The notes under the pieces: model-generated
What the model saw: only the letters and a program-made list of their open reading frames with translations
The model's database searches: none
Told to the model about the DNA's origin: nothing
Source of the DNA: Lepisosteus oculatus
Lineage: Eukaryota; Chordata; Actinopteri; Semionotiformes; Lepisosteidae
NCBI RefSeq assembly: GCF_040954835.1
Contig: NC_090718.1
Span: 11,299,532 to 11,363,531, forward strand
DNA length: 64,000 nucleotides
Direction of reading: 5' to 3'
Part shown: one piece after another, positions 62,501-64,000 of the stretch
How the letters are laid out: each line of letters starts with the position of its first letter
Position numbering within the stretch: position 1 is the stretch's first letter
Translations under genes and position numbers: made by a program

Positions 62501-64000
62501 AGCCCCACATCTTCGGGGGTCAGGGGGGGTGGCCGGAAATTGTCGAAGATGGGCTTCCGGATGAGGCCCTCCTTGGCGTACTTTGCCGAAGAGAAGTACT
62601 GCTGGTCCGGGCGGGAAACGGAGGTCCAGCGGAAAGTGGGCTCCCGCAGGATTGACTTCCGCTTCTCCTGAAGAGGTGACACCACCGGCGGAGCAGAGAT
62701 GAAGGGAGCGATGGGGTGAGGCATAATCCAGGGGGAATGCGGGTGAGGCTCCGCGATGGCAGCGGTCGTGGTGGAGCCCGGCTGCGGATGCTGTGGCGGC
62801 AAGGGAGGGGTGAGGAGAGGGGGCGGCGGGGGAGACGAAGACGAAGAAGCCGTGGAGGAGGCCTGCTGTGACCCCACCTGCGCCGAGGATGACAGCAACC
62901 CCACCACGGCGCCGCTAACTGTCGTTTTCTTCCCTGGACCGGACGAACCGCCCCCGCCGCCCGATGTCAACGTCCCCCTCCCGATCCCCTGCCCCCGACG
63001 GCCCCTCCTGCCTCTCTCTGGCTCGGATGGGGGGGAAGGCGGCCGGGAGACGCGAAGGAGCCCAGACTCTCTTTCGCCCTGGGAAGAAGGGGATTGGTCA
63101 GGCTCTTCGGAGAGAGCCTGGGTGCCCTCCGAGGCCTGGGAGTCGCTGGAGGAGTCCAGGCTCGGGCTGCTGGAGCGGGAGGACTCCCCCGAGGAGAGCT
63201 GCGAGGAATGCTGGGACACGGCACTGGAGCCGCAGGAGGCCGCGCTGCTGCTGAAACGCCCGTTGCTGGTGCTGTTGTTGCAGCTGCCGCTGTTGAGCAG
63301 GGTGGCGGCGGCGGCGGCGGCCGCCGCCACATTCACGCTGGGGCCTGGCGGAGGAGGAGGTGTGGGAGTGCTGGTAGAAGCAGCGGCTCCAGCCGAAGCA
63401 GCAGCACTGGCAGCAGAAGTGGACACGGGCACGGAGGAAGAGGGCGGCAGAGAAGCCACCGTGGTGGGCGCAGCCTCCAGCCGAGCCATCTTGAGGTGGG
63501 GAGGGGGGGGGCCGAAGCTACCCTCGTCCTCGATGAAGCGCTTGGGTGTCTTGATGATCCTCAGGGAGACGGTGCTGACCACCGGCATGATGAACTGGCG
63601 GATGTTCTTCAGCTGCGTCCTTCTCCGCCTCCTGATGCCCGAGTCGATGCCGGCAGAGCCCTGGCTGCCGATGGCGGCGGCCTCCTTCTCGAGCATCTTC
63701 TTCTTCTGCGCTCCCTTCTTGGCACGCTGCAGCAGCTGCTTGGCGATGGTGGCATCGGGCCGCTTGGAAGGCGGGACGATGCGCACCGGCTTGATACGCC
63801 GGGGGCTCTGCCGGACCCCCACAGCCCTGCCTGACCCCGGCCGCGGAGGAGAAGTGGAGAGCAGAGAGATTGCGGACAGGGTCTGGGGGACAGGGCCAGC
63901 AGCGGTGAGGGCATCCAGAGCCTGCGAGGGCCTCAGCTTGAGCTGCTGGGGAGAGCCTGAATCCCTCTCCTTTCGAACCCGGAAAGTCTTTTGCTTGAGA
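32263..64000 (-). CDS. kmt2a: kmt2a (MLL1) H3K4 methyltransferase, 5'-truncated
   Basis: Lysine methyltransferase 2A places methyl groups on histone H3 Lys4 at promoters and enhancers, including Hox genes, within the nuclear WDR5-RBBP5-ASH2L-DPY30 complex. Thirty-four exons (human numbers 3-36) join in phase into about 4,073 codons plus TGA; exons 4-36 total exactly 3,102 codons. Domains in order: CXXC (exons 5-6), PHD1-3 (10-15), bromodomain (15-18), HCF-1 motif DHNY (19), extended PHD (20-22), FYRN (23-25), Taspase-1 sites and KIX-binding helix (27), FYRC (30-33), Win motif (32), SET/post-SET (34-36). The paralogue KMT2B is excluded by the long exon 27, both Taspase motifs and the CXXC region. 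Exons 1-2, the AT hooks and the menin/LEDGF-binding N-terminus lie beyond the right edge. Confidence 0.97.
33218..33347 (-). CDS. kmt2a: kmt2a exon 35: SET N-terminal half
   Basis: 130 nt with acceptor CATCAG and donor AAAG|GTAGGG. It encodes [20 protein letters not shown], the S-adenosylmethionine-binding start of SET. Several residues that differ between the paralogues (RSAIHG, EYSG, SVLTDK, YYDGK) match the KMT2B state as I recall it, although the gene is kmt2a; see findings. Confidence 0.96.
33780..33905 (-). repeat. tRNA-headed SINE remnant in kmt2a intron 34
   Basis: On the minus strand GGCGTGGTAGCATGGTGGC is A-box-like and GGGTTTAATTCC, some 25 bases on, B-box-like. A GTGTCTGTCTGTGTGGTGTC body follows, of the kind seen in fish tRNA-derived SINEs. 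It lies in the 652-bp intron between exons 34 and 35. Confidence 0.5.
34000..34083 (-). CDS. kmt2a: kmt2a exon 34: pre-SET linker
   Basis: 84 nt. The acceptor TTTTTGCCAG|CCG was chosen over a second AG ten bases downstream because it restores the conserved [15 protein letters not shown] reading (human [15 protein letters not shown]). The donor is TACAG|GTAGGG. It encodes the conserved helix [13 protein letters not shown] leading into SET. Confidence 0.95.
34304..34411 (-). CDS. kmt2a: kmt2a exon 33: end of FYRC region and acidic linker
   Basis: 108 nt with acceptor CTTTCAG and donor CCCG|GTGAGT. It encodes [18 protein letters not shown] followed by the acidic stretch [13 protein letters not shown]. 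This closes the FYRC-Win region, which contacts the WRAD subunits. Confidence 0.95.
34578..34752 (-). CDS. kmt2a: kmt2a exon 32: FYRC and Win motif
   Basis: 175 nt with acceptor TTCTCAG and donor TACAG|GTAGGC. It carries FYRC sequence ([31 protein letters not shown]) and the WDR5-interacting Win motif in [10 protein letters not shown], with the key Ala-Arg-Ala core intact. Confidence 0.95.
35061..35190 (-). repeat. Penelope-like fragment, hammerhead-like core (copy C)
   Basis: On the minus strand it contains ACCTGAAGAAGGCTCCACAG followed by CCAAAACATTGTG, then a short tract leading to GAACCTTTACTTG. This is the same module that ends the copies at 51.7-52.1 and 55.3-55.7 kb. The CTGAAGA ... 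(G)AAAC arrangement with a GGC/GCC stem matches the hammerhead catalytic-core pattern, here with the core G changed to A. It lies in kmt2a intron 31 (1,067 bp). Confidence 0.5.
35280..35470 (+). repeat. tRNA-derived SINE in kmt2a intron 31
   Basis: TAGCGTAGTGGACAGG (A-box-like) and GGGTTTGAGTCCC (B-box-like), about 35 bases apart, make a clear tRNA-derived head at 35283-35345. The non-tRNA body continues to about 35470 (AAACTCACATTATC). It lies antisense to kmt2a. Confidence 0.65.
35820..35894 (-). CDS. kmt2a: kmt2a exon 31: FYRC beginning
   Basis: 75 nt with acceptor CCTGTAG and donor GAAG|GTTAGC. It encodes [20 protein letters not shown], almost identical to human KMT2A and clearly different from KMT2B. 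Confidence 0.95.
36798..36944 (-). CDS. kmt2a: kmt2a exon 30: linker into FYRC
   Basis: 147 nt with acceptor CACGTCAG and donor GAAG|GTGACC. A Gln-rich linker ([12 protein letters not shown]) leads into [16 protein letters not shown], the conserved start of the C-terminal fragment's folded region. The following intron (903 bp) has no recognised element. Confidence 0.94.
37134..37216 (-). CDS. kmt2a: kmt2a exon 29: disordered linker
   Basis: 83 nt with acceptor CTTGCAG and donor ACAG|GTGAGC. It encodes [20 protein letters not shown] and then PEEKPKAT, low-complexity linker with little conservation. It was identified by splice sites and by the phase needed to join exons 28 and 30. Confidence 0.85.
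37863..37913 (-). CDS. kmt2a: kmt2a exon 28: short linker exon
   Basis: 51 nt. The acceptor GGGCTAG|AGG was chosen because an AG six bases upstream would bring an in-frame TAG. The donor is AAGGG|GTGAGT. It encodes [16 protein letters not shown]. The call rests on splice signals and phase; sequence conservation with the human exon is weak. Confidence 0.8.
38551..43300 (-). CDS. kmt2a: kmt2a exon 27: Taspase sites and activation domain
   Basis: A 4,750-nt exon (the human counterpart is about 4.2 kb) with acceptor TTTCTAG and donor CCAGG|GTAAGA. It is mostly disordered, with conserved islands: [11 protein letters not shown] near the start, [13 protein letters not shown] (~42.07 kb), [20 protein letters not shown] (~41.68 kb), Taspase-1 sites QVDGADD (41520-41540) and QLDGVDDG (41229-41252), the CBP/KIX-binding helix [10 protein letters not shown] (~40.84 kb), [15 protein letters not shown] (~40.13 kb), [15 protein letters not shown] (~39.65 kb), [10 protein letters not shown] (~39.45 kb) and a lysine-rich C-terminal part. 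Cleavage at the Taspase sites separates the N- and C-terminal fragments, which reassociate through FYRN and FYRC. Confidence 0.96.
43496..43657 (-). CDS. kmt2a: kmt2a exon 26: linker after FYRN
   Basis: 162 nt with acceptor TTTGCACAG and donor GCAG|GTAACT. A Pro/Arg-rich linker ending in CRPLPSAG-like sequence (SSRPLPSAG) matches the position of the human exon's CRPLPSAG. Confidence 0.9.
44136..44296 (-). CDS. kmt2a: kmt2a exon 25: FYRN end
   Basis: 161 nt with acceptor CTGACAG and donor ACAG|GTAAGA. It encodes [20 protein letters not shown] and then [10 protein letters not shown]. This finishes the FYRN domain, which binds FYRC after Taspase cleavage. Confidence 0.95.
44593..44671 (-). CDS. 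kmt2a: kmt2a exon 24: FYRN middle
   Basis: 79 nt with acceptor CTACAAAG and donor ATCA|GTAAGT. It encodes [20 protein letters not shown] and then LFPIGYQ. Confidence 0.95.
45352..45469 (-). CDS. kmt2a: kmt2a exon 23: FYRN start
   Basis: 118 nt with acceptor CTCTTGCAG and donor ATTG|GTATGT. It encodes [20 protein letters not shown] and then [15 protein letters not shown], the first part of FYRN, nearly identical to human KMT2A. The following intron (680 bp) holds nothing recognised; the preceding one (831 bp) contains a short GGATGGATGGATA tract near 45684. Confidence 0.95.
46301..46459 (-). CDS. kmt2a: kmt2a exon 22: extended PHD, second part
   Basis: 159 nt with acceptor CTGCCAG and donor CGAG|GTAAGG. 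It encodes [20 protein letters not shown] and then NYHFMCAR, with the zinc-binding Cys/His set of the extended PHD finger, and ends in RHRDLIKGE. Confidence 0.96.
46851..46988 (-). CDS. kmt2a: kmt2a exon 21: extended PHD, first part
   Basis: 138 nt with acceptor TTTTCAG and a weaker donor CTG|GTACGA. It encodes [20 protein letters not shown] and then [15 protein letters not shown], essentially invariant relative to human KMT2A. Confidence 0.96.
47271..47377 (-). CDS. kmt2a: kmt2a exon 20: pre-PHD cysteines
   Basis: 107 nt with acceptor CTGTCAG and donor CAAT|GTGAGT. It encodes [20 protein letters not shown] and then [12 protein letters not shown], supplying the first zinc ligands of the extended PHD finger. 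Confidence 0.95.
47585..47662 (+). repeat. Interspersed repeat family A, copy 3 (3' tail)
   Basis: Only the tail remains: GGGCTTTGAGTGGAGTGTCC, AGAAAAGCGCTATATAAGGG and a short (ATT)n run. It is in kmt2a intron 19, antisense to the gene. It matches the tail of the copies at 23.9 and 52.9 kb. Confidence 0.65.
47960..48156 (-). CDS. kmt2a: kmt2a exon 19: HCF-1-binding motif and Pro-rich linker
   Basis: 197 nt with acceptor CCTGCAG and donor CGTG|GTGAGA. It encodes [24 protein letters not shown] is the HCF-1-binding motif that links the complex to host cell factor. A proline run (TPPPPPPPI) follows. The upstream intron 18 is the longest mid-gene intron (1,295 bp) and shows nothing I recognise. 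Confidence 0.96.
49452..49525 (-). CDS. kmt2a: kmt2a exon 18: end of bromodomain
   Basis: 74 nt with acceptor GTTTCAG and donor TCAAA|GTGAGT. It encodes [20 protein letters not shown], the conserved end of the bromodomain region. Confidence 0.95.
50078..50188 (-). CDS. kmt2a: kmt2a exon 17: bromodomain helices
   Basis: 111 nt with acceptor CTTCCAG and donor CCGG|GTGAGT. It encodes [20 protein letters not shown] and then [17 protein letters not shown], almost identical to human. The KMT2A bromodomain is atypical and packs against PHD3 rather than acting as a strong acetyl-lysine reader. Confidence 0.96.
50557..50730 (-). CDS. kmt2a: kmt2a exon 16: bromodomain insert loop
   Basis: 174 nt with acceptor CCTGCAG and donor GTG|GTGAGT. 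It encodes [18 protein letters not shown] and [12 protein letters not shown]. This is the extra loop that interrupts the bromodomain in KMT2A and KMT2B. Confidence 0.95.
51382..51566 (-). CDS. kmt2a: kmt2a exon 15: PHD3 end and bromodomain start
   Basis: 185 nt with acceptor GTTGCAG and donor CGTCAG|GTCAGT. It encodes [20 protein letters not shown] and then [20 protein letters not shown]. It completes PHD3, which reads H3K4 trimethylation, and starts the bromodomain. Confidence 0.96.
51689..52143 (+). repeat. Penelope-like repeat, copy A, intron 14
   Basis: About 430 bp nearly identical to the copy at 55270-55702, starting TGCACATTGGGGAGC and ending TAGTTTTGCGGCC. The 3' part has ACTTGAAGAAGGCTCCACAG, CCGTAACGTTATG and a CATGGAATAAAC stretch. 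The GAAGAAGGC...GCCGAAACGTT module is typical of Penelope-like element termini and resembles a hammerhead core; here GAAA is mutated to GTAA. The class assignment is inference. Confidence 0.7.
52387..52500 (-). CDS. kmt2a: kmt2a exon 14: PHD3 core
   Basis: 114 nt with acceptor TCCGCAG and donor CACAG|GTAATG. It encodes [20 protein letters not shown] and then [16 protein letters not shown]. The zinc ligands and the aromatic/Met residues of the H3K4me3 pocket (Y, M, W) are present. Confidence 0.96.
52590..52900 (+). repeat. Interspersed repeat family A, copy 4
   Basis: The fullest copy in the window: CTATGAATTGGTTTCATCAC, CCTCCCCACTGAGAGCC, GGCTGCCATCGCATCATCC, a (GGT)n run, GATTCCCCATTACCTGTATA and the tail TTGTCCAGAAATGAGCTATA with GTGTAAGGAGTTAG. 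It nearly fills kmt2a intron 13 and is antisense to the gene. Confidence 0.65.
52927..53047 (-). CDS. kmt2a: kmt2a exon 13: between PHD2 and PHD3
   Basis: 121 nt with acceptor TCCTGCAG and donor AAAAG|GTGAGC. It encodes [20 protein letters not shown] and then [16 protein letters not shown], with the last zinc ligands of PHD2. Confidence 0.96.
53798..53893 (-). CDS. kmt2a: kmt2a exon 12: PHD2 core; GC donor
   Basis: 96 nt encoding [20 protein letters not shown] and then KKKRIW. The exon must end after the Trp codon to join ICTKC in the next exon, and the bases there are GCAAGT, so the donor is GC rather than GT (53797-53796). The acceptor TTAGCAGCAG is a tandem NAG site: use of the upstream AG would start the exon at 53896 and add one Gln. 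Confidence 0.95.
54162..54308 (-). CDS. kmt2a: kmt2a exon 11: PHD1 end and PHD2 start
   Basis: 147 nt with acceptor CCCCAG and donor CCAAG|GTGAGG. It encodes [20 protein letters not shown] and then [17 protein letters not shown], the Cys/His ligands of PHD1 running straight into PHD2. Confidence 0.96.
54846..54959 (-). CDS. kmt2a: kmt2a exon 10: PHD1 start
   Basis: 114 nt with acceptor CTCTGCAG and donor TAGAG|GTGAGA. It encodes [20 protein letters not shown] and then [13 protein letters not shown], with the first zinc ligands of PHD1. In human KMT2A this part of the gene is the leukaemia breakpoint cluster region. Confidence 0.96.
55270..55702 (+). repeat. Penelope-like repeat, copy B, intron 9
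   Basis: Nearly identical to copy A at 51.7-52.1 kb, in the same orientation, with one 10-bp duplication (CACAAGCT repeated near 55350). The core reads CTTGAAGAAGGCTCCACAGC and then CGAAACGTTATG (55610-55640), keeping the GAAAC of a hammerhead-type core. It lies in the 846-bp intron between exons 9 and 10. Confidence 0.7.
55806..55931 (-). CDS. kmt2a: kmt2a exon 9: linker before PHD1
   Basis: 126 nt with acceptor GTCCGTAG and donor TAAG|GTAGGA. A Ser/Thr/Pro-rich linker ends in [11 protein letters not shown], the conserved block just before PHD1 in both KMT2A and KMT2B. Confidence 0.94.
56600..56673 (-). CDS. kmt2a: kmt2a exon 8: basic linker
   Basis: 74 nt with acceptor CTTTTTCAG and donor AAAAG|GTAACT. 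It encodes [19 protein letters not shown]; the end matches the human KQKPKEK. Confidence 0.92.
57019..57510 (-). CDS. kmt2a: kmt2a exon 7: Pro/Lys-rich linker
   Basis: 492 nt, with donor CCAG|GTCAGG. The acceptor CTCCAGCAG is tandem: the first AG gives start 57510 (AAKKEKK), the second start 57507 (AKKEKK). It encodes a long linker rich in Pro, Lys, Ser and Gln with EEPTPKK and [12 protein letters not shown], like the human ARED PAPKK and EPKKKQPPPP stretches. It is longer than needed for folding and has no domain. Confidence 0.93.
57836..57905 (-). repeat. tRNA-like SINE head in kmt2a intron 6
   Basis: On the minus strand TTGGTAGGGTAGTAATGTG (A-box-like) is followed by GTGCTCAAATCC (B-box-like). 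It is a fragment with a poorly kept A box and is probably a SINE head in sense with kmt2a. Confidence 0.35.
58187..58251 (-). CDS. kmt2a: kmt2a exon 6: end of CXXC domain
   Basis: 65 nt with acceptor TTTCCAG and donor AAAG|GTCAGT. It encodes [20 protein letters not shown]; the Cys is the last zinc ligand of the CXXC finger. Human has Met where this copy has Val. Confidence 0.96.
58916..59150 (-). CDS. kmt2a: kmt2a exon 5: CXXC zinc finger
   Basis: 235 nt with acceptor CGCGCAG and donor GCAA|GTGGGT. It encodes [20 protein letters not shown] and then [15 protein letters not shown], the CX2CX2CX5CX2CX2C clusters that bind unmethylated CpG DNA. The [12 protein letters not shown] loop that contacts CpG is intact. 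Confidence 0.97.
59822..59999 (-). CDS. kmt2a: kmt2a exon 4: region before CXXC
   Basis: 178 nt with acceptor GCGACAG and donor GATG|GTGAGA. It encodes [20 protein letters not shown] and then [16 protein letters not shown], almost identical to human KMT2A. The phase carries over a split Asp codon into exon 5. Confidence 0.96.
60290..60385 (-). repeat. SINE-like head in kmt2a intron 3
   Basis: On the minus strand GGGGTAGCACAGCTTTCTCT and GGCTGTTTAATCCCAGCT have the spacing and form of degenerate A and B boxes, like the SINE at 33.8 kb. It lies in the 1,084-bp intron between exons 3 and 4. Confidence 0.35.
61084..64000 (-). CDS. kmt2a: kmt2a exon 3 (5' end beyond the window)
   Basis: The exon stays open from the right edge through 2,917 nt to donor GCACAG|GTAAGT. 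Conserved human blocks in order: [12 protein letters not shown] (~63.81 kb), [19 protein letters not shown] (~63.73 kb), [11 protein letters not shown] (63577-63612), [15 protein letters not shown] (~62.65 kb), [20 protein letters not shown] (~62.58 kb), [20 protein letters not shown] (~62.29 kb) and [14 protein letters not shown] (~61.13 kb). Between them are Ser-, Pro-, Gly- and Ala-rich runs, including an Ala run from a (GCG)n tract near 63.30-63.34 kb. There is no start codon here: the frame continues upstream of the GTG at 63822, and exons 1-2 lie outside. Confidence 0.95.

Noticed and set aside
63820-63822. Start codon of the large exon 3 frame at 63822
   Set aside because: It is a GTG inside a continuing open frame; the conserved upstream protein extends to the right edge.
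63094-63834. 246-codon plus-strand ORF rich in Gly and Arg
   Set aside because: Antisense shadow of the Ala/Ser/Pro-rich part of kmt2a exon 3.
32263-64000. Assignment to KMT2B
   Set aside because: The SET exon has KMT2B-like residues, but the CXXC, PHD, FYRN and FYRC regions, the 4.7-kb exon 27, the Taspase motifs and the KIX helix all match KMT2A.
1-64000. CRISPR arrays, bacterial operons or phage genes
   Set aside because: No regularly spaced repeats and no prokaryotic gene organisation; the sequence is a vertebrate locus.

Overview
The window is vertebrate nuclear DNA, most likely from a ray-finned fish. The reasons are split genes with GT-AG introns, a Tc1/mariner element of the kind common in fish, tRNA-headed SINE-like pieces, and the protein encoded on the minus strand of the right half. 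The species cannot be fixed from the sequence alone.

Right half (about 26.8-64.0 kb, minus strand): most of one gene, kmt2a (MLL1), the histone H3 lysine-4 methyltransferase. I traced 34 coding exons from the large N-terminal exon, which runs off the right edge, to the SET-domain exon and its TGA stop at 32263-32265. Every junction was checked for splice dinucleotides and reading phase; exons 4-36 sum to 9,306 nt, exactly 3,102 codons. Using the human exon numbers these are exons 3-36. Domain order: conserved N-terminal blocks, CXXC zinc finger, PHD1-3, bromodomain, HCF-1-binding motif, extended PHD, FYRN, two Taspase-1 sites, CBP/KIX activation helix, FYRC, Win motif, SET and post-SET. The window alone encodes about 4,070 residues, already more than the whole human protein (about 3,970). 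The AT hooks, menin/LEDGF-binding N-terminus and promoter lie beyond the right edge. One intron has a GC donor, two acceptors are tandem NAGNAG sites, and the introns carry SINE- and Penelope-like repeats.

Left half (1-26.8 kb): no conserved protein-coding gene that I can recognise. It holds several isolated GC/CpG-rich promoter-like islands, each followed by a good splice donor but no long ORF, so I read them as candidate non-coding or small-peptide transcription units. The most striking is at 2.9-7.3 kb: two diverged, tail-to-tail spliced units with similar promoters at their outer ends, meeting in a long imperfect palindrome (4846-5585). Other islands are at 8.6, 16.4-17.6 (CRE, CCAAT and TATA, with an in-frame two-exon ORF beginning with a signal-like segment), 20.7-21.5 and 25.5-25.7 kb. 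A decayed Tc1 element (11798-13012) and copies of an interspersed repeat family fill part of the rest.
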